Of a DNA stretch of 15,192 nt, positions 6,684 through 13,700 are shown piece by piece; positions within the stretch are counted from its first letter, which is position 1, and each line of letters begins with the position of its first letter. The notes beneath the pieces are model-generated. The model ran no database searches. It had not been told where the DNA came from and saw only the letters and a list, made by a program, of their open reading frames with translations. This DNA comes from Rhizobium sp. Q54. Its GTDB lineage: Bacteria; Pseudomonadota; Alphaproteobacteria; Rhizobiales; Beijerinckiaceae. The stretch spans positions 1 to 15,192 of the forward strand of contig CAMDKB010000047.1 of the NCBI GenBank assembly GCA_945901195.1, written 5' to 3'. Made by a program: the position numbers and the translations under genes.

Positions 6684-6723
6684 CCCGGCCCAAAAAGAGC
6701 TTGAGCGCACAGGGAGAAGACAT

Positions 6724-7758
6724 ATGCTCTTGCGTAATCTTTGGTACGTTGCGGGTTTTTCCCGCGACCTCCCGGCAGGGCAAAAAGTCGCGCGCAAATT
6801 CCTGGGCGAAAGCGTCGTTCTGTTTCGTACTGATGCAGGCGAGCTTGGCGCTCTGGAAGACCGTTGTTGTCATCGCGCAATGCCGCTGAGCGATGGTTTT
6901 GTGGATGGCAGCATCATCCGCTGTTGCTATCACGGCATCGAGTTTGACAAGACCGGCGCCTGCACACGGATACCGGGACAGGACCGCATCCCCGCTGCCG
7001 CGTTCGTGCGATCCTATCCGATTTTCGAGAAGAACGCGGTCTTGTTTATTTGGATGGGCGATCCGGCACAGGCCGATCCCGCGACTGCGCCTTCGCATCG
7101 CTGGCATTCGGATGAAAATTGGGCGTGGAGCGGCAAACATTACGCGCTGAAAGCCAATTGGCAATTGCTGGTCGACAATTTGATGGATCTGACTCACCTC
7201 GCCTATGTTCATGCTCGCACCATCGGCGGCAATCCGGAGATGCATTTCCGGACTCACACGCAGGTCAAGCGCGAGGGCAACACCGTCACCGCCTACAGGC
7301 ACATGCCCAACTCAATTCCCCCTCGCACGTATGTTGATGCCGCGGGCTTCAAAGGCGATATCGACCGCTGGCAGGAAATCGAATTCGAGCCCATGGTCAT
7401 CCGTGTTCTCACCGGCGGGTGCGAGGTTGGCACGGGCGCGTATGAAGGCAAGAGAGACCATGCATTCCAGATGGTTTTCATGCACGCCATGACGCCGGAA
7501 TCCGAAGACACGACGCATTACATGTGGACTGCTGCGACCAACCGAATTGATCGCGGCATTCCCGAAATTGTGTTCAAGCAGATTGATGCGACAATCGACG
7601 AAGACACTGCTGTTCTTGAATCTCAGCAGCGCAGAATGAGCGAAACGCCGGGCGGCAAGCTGGTCGACATTGCAGGCGACAACGCCAGCAACCAGGTGCG
7701 CCACGTGATCGCTGGCATGTTCGAGGCAGAACGAAACACGGCGGCGGCGGCAGAATAA
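6724..7758 (+). CDS. VanA-like Rieske [2Fe-2S] oxygenase (vanillate O-demethylase type)
   Basis: This encodes 344 residues, the usual length of VanA-type terminal oxygenases, which demethylate methoxy-aromatics or hydroxylate related compounds with electrons from a VanB-type reductase. It begins MLLRNLWYVAGFSRDLP, a typical VanA-family start. The Rieske centre is C48-C-H50 and C67-C-Y-H70. The catalytic iron site is DNLMDLTHLAYVH, with D155 as likely bridging residue and H158 and H163 as ligands; the third carboxylate ligand lies further on and is not assigned. The start is ATG 6724, with GGGAG about 8 bases upstream; the frame is open far upstream but only as the antisense of the VOC gene. 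It is the first gene of the rightward unit, 50 bases before the GMC gene. No reductase gene is in the window, so electrons must come from elsewhere. The exact substrate is not identifiable. Confidence 0.9.
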   Translation: MLLRNLWYVAGFSRDLPAGQKVARKFLGESVVLFRTDAGELGALEDRCCHRAMPLSDGFVDGSIIRCCYHGIEFDKTGACTRIPGQDRIPAAAFVRSYPIFEKNAVLFIWMGDPAQADPATAPSHRWHSDENWAWSGKHYALKANWQLLVDNLMDLTHLAYVHARTIGGNPEMHFRTHTQVKREGNTVTAYRHMPNSIPPRTYVDAAGFKGDIDRWQEIEFEPMVIRVLTGGCEVGTGAYEGKRDHAFQMVFMHAMTPESEDTTHYMWTAATNRIDRGIPEIVFKQIDATIDEDTAVLESQQRRMSETPGGKLVDIAGDNASNQVRHVIAGMFEAERNTAAAAE

Positions 7759-7808
7759 ACCATTCGCAATCACCACGCGCCGACAATTACAAAACTCATG
7801 GAAGCATA

Positions 7809-9425
7809 ATGCAAGACACAGAATTCGATTACATCATTGTTGGCGCAGGTTCAAGCGGAAGCGTTGTCGCCAACAGGTTGTCGGCCGATCCCTCCGTTCG
7901 CGTATGCCTTCTGGAAGCTGGCCCTTCAGACCGGGAGTTGATCACAGGTTTCAAATCTCGCTTGCCCATAGGTTCAGTCTGGCTTCTGCCTTCGGCCAAA
8001 ACAAACTGGAGCTATTTCTTCAAGGGCGGCGAAAACCTCGCCAATCGCGACATTCCCACCCATCGCGGTCGAATGTCCGGCGGCTCCAGTTCGGTCAACG
8101 GCATGGTTTACATGCGCGGCCATGCCAGCGACTACGACGAATGGCGGGACCTGGGCAATGCAGGCTGGGGATGGGACGACGTGTTGCCCCTCTTCAAAAA
8201 GCAAGAAAACCGCGAGCGCGGCGGCAATGCGCTGCATGGCGTTGGCGGCGAATTGAACGTGGCGGAATTGCGCACTCAAAACCCTGTGACATGCGCCTTT
8301 CTCGACGCCGCGGGTGAGACGCAATATCCCAGCAATGACGATTTCAATGGTGAACGTCAGGATGGATTCGGTCCATGGGAAGTCACACAAAAGAACGGTC
8401 AGCGATGGAACGCGACGCGCGCTTTCATCCATCCAGTGCTTCAGCGCAAAAACCTTGAAGTCATCAACAATTGTGAAACGCTGAAAGTCGAGATCGTAAA
8501 CAAGCGCGCAAGTGGCGTATTGATCCGGCATGAGGGGCGTGAACTGATGATCGCGGCGCGGCGCGAAGTCATCCTGTGCGGCGGCGCATATAACTCGCCG
8601 AAGTTGCTGATGCTTTCGGGCATAGGGGATGGGGAAGCCCTGAAGCAGCATGGCATCGCCAGTGTGCAGCATGTGCCAGGCGTCGGCCGCAATCTGCAGG
8701 ATCATCCGGCATCGTGGATCGAATTTGAAGATATCTCGGGGCAAAGCGCCGCGCTCAATCTACGTACGTTGCCACGCTATACGCTGGCAGTGCTGCAATA
8801 TGCCTTCCGCCGCAGCGGTCCTTTGACAACCAATGCAGTTGAAGCGGGCGGCTTTATCCGAACAGATCCCACATTGGCCAAGCCGGATATCCAATATGTT
8901 TTCATGCCGGCCATTCGCGCACCGGGCCAGTTCATGCCGAGCCAACATGGCTTTACCTTGATGGCGATCCTGTTACGCCCGAAGAGCCGCGGCTACATGG
9001 AGCTCGCCTCGGCCGATCCAGCTGCAAAGCCCATCCTGCATCCAAATTTTCTCGATGATCCCGCTGACACTGCCGCGATGGTGCGTGGCACGCAGCTCGG
9101 TCGCCAAATTCTGGCAGCGCCTGCGCTTTCGCGGCATCGCGGACGGGAAATCACGCCCGGAGAGAGCGTAACGAGTTCCGAGGCCATTGAAGCCTATATC
9201 CGCAAAACCATCATGACCTCATACCACCCCGTCGGCACGTGCAAGATGGCGCCTGCCAGCGATCCCCTGGGTGTTGTAGATTCACGGCTGCGCGTGCGCG
9301 GCATTGAAAGTTTGCGGGTGATCGATTCATCCATCATGCCGACAATTGTTGGCGGGAATACGAACGCACCGTCCATGGCCATCGGAGAAAAAGGCGCAAG
9401 CTTTGTCATGGAAGATGCGCGCTGA
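7809..9425 (+). CDS. GMC-family FAD-dependent oxidoreductase (choline/alcohol dehydrogenase-like)
   Basis: This encodes 538 residues, typical of bacterial GMC enzymes, which oxidise alcohols to aldehydes with FAD. The N-terminal dinucleotide-binding motif is VGAGSSG (G12, G14, G17), with acidic E36 at the end of the second strand for the adenosine ribose. GMC signature 1 spans about 85-104 (HRGRMSGGSSSVNG...), and signature 2 spans 259-273 (GAYNSPKLLMLSGIG). The C-terminal catalytic region has SYHPVGTCKM with H473, then IDSSIMPTIVGGNTNAPS, with N517/N519 at the second catalytic position. No signal peptide is seen, so it is cytoplasmic. A GGAAG sits only 4 bases before ATG 7809, a rather tight ribosome-binding site. 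Lying 50 bases after the VanA-like gene, it may oxidise an alcohol in the same pathway, for example a benzylic alcohol; this is inference. Confidence 0.92.
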   Translation: MQDTEFDYIIVGAGSSGSVVANRLSADPSVRVCLLEAGPSDRELITGFKSRLPIGSVWLLPSAKTNWSYFFKGGENLANRDIPTHRGRMSGGSSSVNGMVYMRGHASDYDEWRDLGNAGWGWDDVLPLFKKQENRERGGNALHGVGGELNVAELRTQNPVTCAFLDAAGETQYPSNDDFNGERQDGFGPWEVTQKNGQRWNATRAFIHPVLQRKNLEVINNCETLKVEIVNKRASGVLIRHEGRELMIAARREVILCGGAYNSPKLLMLSGIGDGEALKQHGIASVQHVPGVGRNLQDHPASWIEFEDISGQSAALNLRTLPRYTLAVLQYAFRRSGPLTTNAVEAGGFIRTDPTLAKPDIQYVFMPAIRAPGQFMPSQHGFTLMAILLRPKSRGYMELASADPAAKPILHPNFLDDPADTAAMVRGTQLGRQILAAPALSRHRGREITPGESVTSSEAIEAYIRKTIMTSYHPVGTCKMAPASDPLGVVDSRLRVRGIESLRVIDSSIMPTIVGGNTNAPSMAIGEKGASFVMEDAR

Positions 9426-9435
9426 ATTCGGCAGG

Positions 9436-9463
9436 CAACGAGATTCCCGCTCTTGTATTTTTT
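9436..9463 (+). terminator. Weak rho-independent terminator after the GMC gene
   Basis: CAA-C-GAG (9436-9442) pairs with CTCTTG (9450-9455), six pairs with one bulged C and a 7-base loop, followed by TATTTTTT (9456-9463). The stem is short, so it may only attenuate transcription into the hydrolase gene. Confidence 0.35.
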
Positions 9464-9507
9464 GAAATGATGGATATGTCGCGCTGATCACAGGACGGAC
9501 TGATAAC

Positions 9508-10059
9508 ATGCGCGTGGCAGAGGCTGATCTTTTGTTTGTGCCGGGAATGGGCAACTCCGGGCCTCATCACTGGCAGACGCGCTGGCTCGAACGGCTTTCC
9601 ACAGGCGTGCGCATTGAACAGGACGATTGGGAAAAACCAGTCCTGAAAGACTGGATCGAACGCATCCAGCGCGCCGTTGCGGCAAGCTCCCGGCCTGTCG
9701 TACTGCTGGGCCATTCTTTGGGTGTGCCGGCCATTGCCCATGCTGCCAGCACCTTTGCGCCTGGCAAGGTCAGCGGTGCTTTTCTTGTGGCTCCGCCAGC
9801 CGAAGAACGACTGAGAATTATGGGGGAAATTGATCCCGCATTTACACCATTCCCGCGCGGACCATTGCCCTTCCCCTCACTCCTCATAGCCAGCCGGAAT
9901 GATGAGTTCGGGCACTATAAGGTTAACGAAGATCTTGCCCTGGACTGGGGTGCACAAATCATTGATGCGGGTGAAGCTGGACATATCAATGCCGATTCAG
10001 GCCACGGACCCTGGCCGGAAGGGTTAATGACTTTCGGCAAGTTCATGAAAAGCCTCTAG
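9508..10059 (+). CDS. RBBP9/YdeN-family alpha/beta hydrolase
   Basis: This encodes 183 residues, the normal length of the small single-domain serine hydrolase family that includes RBBP9 and YdeN (PF06821). The N-terminal strand and turn FVPGMGNSGPHHWQTRW is a family hallmark. The nucleophile elbow is GHSLG, with S70. The acid is D132 in ASRNDEF and the histidine is H159 in AGHINADSGHGPWP, giving a complete S-D-H triad. There is no signal peptide. The start is ATG 9508, with a weak GGACGGA about 10 bases upstream. It lies 82 bases after the GMC gene in the same direction. Members are esterases of mostly unknown substrate; a role in the pathway is suggested only by position. Confidence 0.88.
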   Translation: MRVAEADLLFVPGMGNSGPHHWQTRWLERLSTGVRIEQDDWEKPVLKDWIERIQRAVAASSRPVVLLGHSLGVPAIAHAASTFAPGKVSGAFLVAPPAEERLRIMGEIDPAFTPFPRGPLPFPSLLIASRNDEFGHYKVNEDLALDWGAQIIDAGEAGHINADSGHGPWPEGLMTFGKFMKSL

Positions 10060-10073
10060 CGCTGCGTTTTCTT

Positions 10074-10086
10074 TGAGCCGGGCTCA
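10074..10086. repeat. Palindrome TGAGCCGGGCTCA within a nested hairpin
   Basis: TGAGCC and GGCTCA are perfect complements around a central G. A further outer pair (CTGCG near 10062-10066 and CGCAG near 10088-10092) could extend it into a nested stem. It lies just after the hydrolase stop and before the membrane-protein gene. No T-tract follows, so it is an operator or a non-canonical 3' end structure rather than a standard terminator. Confidence 0.35.
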
Positions 10087-10102
10087 TCGCAGTCAGCCTC
10101 AG

Positions 10103-10131
10103 TTTACCAAATTTGATGGAAATACTTTAAT
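10103..10131 (+). promoter_or_regulatory. Candidate promoter of the membrane-protein gene
   Basis: TTTACC (10103-10108) and TTTAAT (10126-10131) are exactly 17 bases apart in a locally AT-rich patch. The expected transcription start would fall about 20 bases before ATG 10160. This supports that start over the TTG at 10073. Confidence 0.35.
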
Positions 10132-10159
10132 CAACTTGGCTATTCAGCCATATTGCGGC

Positions 10160-11932
10160 ATGGCGGAATTGCAGACACATATGGTGGCAGCGACCGGTGC
10201 AGCCCCCGCGGGCAGGCACGTGGGTGTCGCGCGCGCGCTGCTTTCTTTCGCTGATTCAACACGACAACAATTAGTGTCCTCGGAATTCTGGCTTCTCGTG
10301 CTGGCGTTCTCCTGCGCGGTCATATTTTTGCTGCCCGTCAAATTACCGATCGGCGGCTATTACTGGGATACTTTTCTGTACCCCGATGCATCCTGGCGCA
10401 TCGCCAACGGACAATTGCCACACGTAGATTTTTTCGTACCCGTCGGCGCGCTTGGATACTACACCTATAGATTGGTCGAAACCCTGTTCCCTAACGGGCA
10501 CATGCTTCTGCTCGCGCAATGGAGCATGCTGATCATCACCCTGCCGCTCATGGCCTGGGTGAACAAGGATATCATCAAGAGAAACGCAGCGCTGGCTCTC
10601 GTTGTGGTCTTGCCGTTCGTATTTTTCGCGTTCGTTCCCTTGAACAGCAAGGAAGTCTATCCACATGCTGGCGTGGACGGCTTTGGCATTTACAACAGGC
10701 ACATTTGCCTGGTGCTCTATATCCTCGTGGCAGGTTATGTGTTCGTGCCGCCTGGCCGCAAGCTCACGCTGCTGACAGGCATTTTACTAACGGTTGCTTT
10801 TTTTCTGAAAATTACCGGCGCGCTGACAGCGCTGATCATCATAACGCATGCCGTGCTGGCGGGACGGCTGAGTCTCAAGCAATTGGGCCAGGCGTTGGCG
10901 ATATTCGCCGGTGTGTGTGTTTTGATCGAGCTGCCAACGGGCATGGTCAGCGCCTACCTCAAGGATATCGGGATTCTCCTGGAGTTAAATAACCAGAAAT
11001 TATTCGAGCGTTTTCGTGCGCCCGTCATCATGTATCTCGATATCATCGCCACCACCTTCATGCTCGCCGGACTGCTGGCCTGGGTGGATCGGGCAAGATT
11101 AGCCTTTCTGCTGTCGCAACGCGCCGGCATCTTGCTGCGCAAGCGCATCGCCGCAGTACTCGATCATGATTTTGCATGGATCCTGATGCTGACGGTCGCC
11201 AGCGTATGGTTCGAGACCCAGAATACGGGTTCCATTGCATTTTCTTTCGTTTGGCCATTTCTGGCTGATCTGTTCTGGCGTTGGCATCCACGCCACAGAG
11301 ACCGCCGCACAGCCGTTCTCCTGCTTATCGTGTTATCCACTTTGCCGATACTGATGCCCATGATGCACAGGACAGCGCGTGTTGTGCTCGGCACGCTCTT
11401 TTATGATTCCCTGGAGGCTCCACTGCTGGGAAAATATGGCGAGGTCGACGCAAGAGCCGAACTTCTTGAACGGGCCTTTGCGATGAAAGCGCATTACGGG
11501 CACATCGATGACCGTTACAACGGTCTCTCAAAAGCTGGCCATCAATCGTCGCTTCTGCTGTATTCGGAATTTGACTTCCAGTTGACCCATCTGATCAGCA
11601 TATCGGAGGCTACTGATGCCCTCCTAAAATGGGAAGCGCAAAACAGGACACGTCTGGACAAAATCATCACCCTGGACTTTGTCGATGTCTTCACGCCGCT
11701 GCTCAGACGCACCCCTGTCAAGCTGATCTCTATCGGCATGGCCGCCGGACGCACCGTGCCGCCGCTGACTGGCTCGCGCCTGAATGCAGCGCTGGAGGCC
11801 CATGCGCTGCTTGTACCCCTTTGCCCGATAACACCCGTACGCCTGAGCCTTTTCCAGACTTTTCAACCTGTTCTTGATCACACTCAAAGGATCGAGCTTA
11901 CGCCCTGCTGGGATCTCTACGTCCGCAAATAA
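10160..11932 (+). CDS. Large polytopic membrane protein, possibly GT-C-like; function unknown
   Basis: I do not recognise a named gene here. From ATG 10160 it encodes 590 residues. About ten hydrophobic helices fill the first 400 or so residues, followed by a soluble C-terminal part of roughly 150-180 residues. After the first helix comes YYWDTFLYPDASWRIANGQ, then LPHVDFFVPVGALGYY. An acidic residue near a tyrosine pair after the first membrane helix, followed by G-x-x-P-x-x-D-F-x-x-P-x-G, resembles GT-C glycosyltransferases (ArnT/PMT_2/DUF2029-like), which use lipid-linked sugars; this is resemblance only. The start is uncertain: TTG 10073 is the longest, ATG 10181 and GTG near 10220 are alternatives, and none has a strong Shine-Dalgarno. 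I prefer 10160 because a candidate promoter lies just upstream. It has its own upstream palindrome and seems unrelated to the catabolic genes on either side. Confidence 0.7.
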   Translation: MAELQTHMVAATGAAPAGRHVGVARALLSFADSTRQQLVSSEFWLLVLAFSCAVIFLLPVKLPIGGYYWDTFLYPDASWRIANGQLPHVDFFVPVGALGYYTYRLVETLFPNGHMLLLAQWSMLIITLPLMAWVNKDIIKRNAALALVVVLPFVFFAFVPLNSKEVYPHAGVDGFGIYNRHICLVLYILVAGYVFVPPGRKLTLLTGILLTVAFFLKITGALTALIIITHAVLAGRLSLKQLGQALAIFAGVCVLIELPTGMVSAYLKDIGILLELNNQKLFERFRAPVIMYLDIIATTFMLAGLLAWVDRARLAFLLSQRAGILLRKRIAAVLDHDFAWILMLTVASVWFETQNTGSIAFSFVWPFLADLFWRWHPRHRDRRTAVLLLIVLSTLPILMPMMHRTARVVLGTLFYDSLEAPLLGKYGEVDARAELLERAFAMKAHYGHIDDRYNGLSKAGHQSSLLLYSEFDFQLTHLISISEATDALLKWEAQNRTRLDKIITLDFVDVFTPLLRRTPVKLISIGMAAGRTVPPLTGSRLNAALEAHALLVPLCPITPVRLSLFQTFQPVLDHTQRIELTPCWDLYVRK

Positions 11933-11943
11933 GCTGCTTCATT

Positions 11944-11955
11944 CTCGTGCACGAG
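11944..11955. promoter_or_regulatory. Palindrome CTCGTGCACGAG, candidate operator
   Basis: This perfect 12-base palindrome lies in the 77-base gap between the membrane-protein stop and the second TctC-type gene, 54 bases before that start. It is placed where an operator for the rightward binding-protein unit would be. It has no T-tract, so a terminator is less likely. Confidence 0.35.
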
Positions 11956-12009
11956 TGTCGTAAGTTGTCAGCGGTAGCTGGCCCGATACTGCAACTCCCG
12001 GGGTAAGAA

Positions 12010-13038
12010 ATGAAGCCTTGCACTCTTGCTTTCTCCACCTGTCTCTGGATTTTCGCCGTCACCGCCGTGACGGACAAAACCGCGCACGCAGATGCTATTT
12101 CCGATTTTTACACCGGCAAGACCGTGCGTATCATCAACTGGGCGGAAGCGGGTGGTGAGTATGATGTCCATGGACGGCTCGTCAGCCGATATCTTGGCAA
12201 GCACATCCCCGGCCAGCCGGCTGTCGTGCATCAGACCATGACAGGCGGCGGCGGCATTGTGGCTGCGAATTACCATTTCAATATCGCGCCCAAAGACGGC
12301 ACGTCACTGGCCATACTGGTGGGGACGCTGGCCCTGTTTCAGGCCTTTGGCGACAAGGCGATCAAATTCGATGCCGCGCAATTCCAGTGGATCGGCACGA
12401 TCGCCTCGACCAAGGAAAATGTTGTGGCCTGGCATACGTCGTCCGTCAAAAGCTTCGAGGATTTGCGCACACATGATTTCATAACCGGCGCCAGCGGTCG
12501 TTCTTCACCAAGCTTCATGGTGCCGACCTTGATGAATCAATTGCTCGGGACACGCATCAAGATCGTGCCCGGCTATCCTGGCGGCAGCCAGATCAATGTT
12601 GCAATGGAACGCGGCGAGGTGCACGGGCGCTATAACACCTGGTCCAGCTGGAAGGTGACCAAGCCCGACTGGCTACGCGACAAGAAAATAACGGTTCTGG
12701 TACATCAGGCGCTGGCTGCACCGGCCGATAATCCTGGCCCACCGCTCCTGATTGATCTTGCCAAAACCGAAGACGACAAGCGCATTTTCGAACTCATGGC
12801 AATCGGATCAGAAATGGGACGCCCGCTTGCGGCAACACCTGGAATTCCACCCGATCGCCTGCAAGCCCTGATTGGCGCCTACAAGAAAATGCTCGCGGAC
12901 CCAGAGTTTGTTGCGGAAGCTGCCAAACTCAATATCGAAATTGATCCCATCATCGGCGATGATATGCAGAAGCTTGTGGTGCGTGCGCTGTCGACGCCAG
13001 CCTCCGTCGTTGACCGCATGAAAAAGCTGTTGGAATAA
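12010..13038 (+). CDS. TctC/Bug-type periplasmic solute-binding protein (copy 2)
   Basis: This encodes 342 residues of the TctC/Bug family. The signal peptide covers about residues 1-28 and ends in a THAHADA-like Ala-x-Ala site (sequence KTAHADA), so it is a soluble periplasmic protein. Family blocks match copy 1 position by position: KTVRIINWAEAGGEYDVHGRL, HIPGQPAVVHQTM, GGGGIVAANY, IAPKDGT, LLGTRIKIVPGYPGG, AMERGEV and a C-terminal TPGIPPDRLQAL. The first binding loop differs from copies 1 and 3 (AEAGGEYD in place of TGPGGVYD or FGAGGLYH), suggesting a different ligand. The start is ATG 12010, with GGGGTAAGA directly upstream as ribosome-binding site. It opens the rightward unit, 35 bases before the PNPOx-like gene. 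No TctA/TctB genes follow. Confidence 0.88.
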   Translation: MKPCTLAFSTCLWIFAVTAVTDKTAHADAISDFYTGKTVRIINWAEAGGEYDVHGRLVSRYLGKHIPGQPAVVHQTMTGGGGIVAANYHFNIAPKDGTSLAILVGTLALFQAFGDKAIKFDAAQFQWIGTIASTKENVVAWHTSSVKSFEDLRTHDFITGASGRSSPSFMVPTLMNQLLGTRIKIVPGYPGGSQINVAMERGEVHGRYNTWSSWKVTKPDWLRDKKITVLVHQALAAPADNPGPPLLIDLAKTEDDKRIFELMAIGSEMGRPLAATPGIPPDRLQALIGAYKKMLADPEFVAEAAKLNIEIDPIIGDDMQKLVVRALSTPASVVDRMKKLLE

Positions 13039-13073
13039 AGCGCGTCTTCTGACCAGGGCACGGGAGTTGCGCG

Positions 13074-13700
13074 ATGGGAAACAGGTTCGCGGAGATCGCC
13101 TTCACCAAGTCCGTGCGCGCCGCGCAATTGCGCATGAACAGCCGCGACGCCATGGATGCGATGACATCTGGTGATCGCTACCACCATATTCTGGGCGACA
13201 ACGAGACAACTTTCATCCGCGAGCGTGACAGCTTCTATATGGCAAGCACGGGCGATGGGGGCTGGCCTTATGTGCAGCACCGCGGCGGGCCTGCAGGTTT
13301 CGTTCGTGTGCTCGATGAGAAGACGCTGGCATGGCCTGATTTTCGCGGCAATCTTCAATATATCAGTCTGGGAAATCTGAGCCAGGACAAAAGGGCCTGC
13401 CTGTTCTTCATGGATTACGCCAATCGCATCAGACTTAAACTCTTTGGTCGAGTGACCATAAGCGAGGATGCAGACTTATTGCTAAAATTCACCCTGCCCG
13501 GTTACAAGGCGCGTATCGAACGGGCCATGCTCATTGATGTGGAAGCGTTCGACTGGAACTGCCCGCAGCATATTGTTCCGCGTTATTCCATTGAAGTTAT
13601 CGAGGATGCTACCGCCATGTTGCGGACAAGGATCAGCGAACTGGAATCCCGGCTGGCTCGCTACGAACAGCCATCGAACTCAAATGAGGCCAAGCGGTAA
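13074..13700 (+). CDS. Pyridoxamine 5'-phosphate oxidase-like (split-barrel flavin-binding) protein
   Basis: This encodes 208 residues with a PNPOx-like split barrel, a family that binds FMN, F420 or haem and performs diverse redox reactions. Supporting blocks are FYMASTGDGGWPYVQHRGGPAGFVRV (about 54-79), then LAWPDFRGNLQYISLGNL (about 84-101), followed by ACLFFMDYANRIRLKLFGRV. This is the strand order and PDFRGNxxYxSLGNL pattern seen in the COG3576-type branch rather than true PdxH. The C-terminus (about 182-196) is a short amphipathic heptad segment, LRTRISELESRLARY, probably a coiled coil for oligomerisation. The start is ATG 13074, with GGGAG about 8 bases upstream. Its stop overlaps the next start (TAATG). 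It sits between two TctC-type genes; a role in detoxifying or reducing the imported substrate is inferred. Confidence 0.85.
   Translation: MGNRFAEIAFTKSVRAAQLRMNSRDAMDAMTSGDRYHHILGDNETTFIRERDSFYMASTGDGGWPYVQHRGGPAGFVRVLDEKTLAWPDFRGNLQYISLGNLSQDKRACLFFMDYANRIRLKLFGRVTISEDADLLLKFTLPGYKARIERAMLIDVEAFDWNCPQHIVPRYSIEVIEDATAMLRTRISELESRLARYEQPSNSNEAKR

Noticed and set aside
6400..6723. N-terminal extension of the VanA-like oxygenase
   Set aside because: The extension is the antisense of the VOC gene and of the divergent promoter region. ATG 6724 has a good ribosome-binding site and gives the normal VanA N-terminus.
10073..10159. Longer start (TTG 10073) for the membrane protein
   Set aside because: It has no Shine-Dalgarno, overlaps the palindrome at 10074-10086 and the candidate promoter, and encodes an unremarkable polar stretch. 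It cannot be fully excluded.
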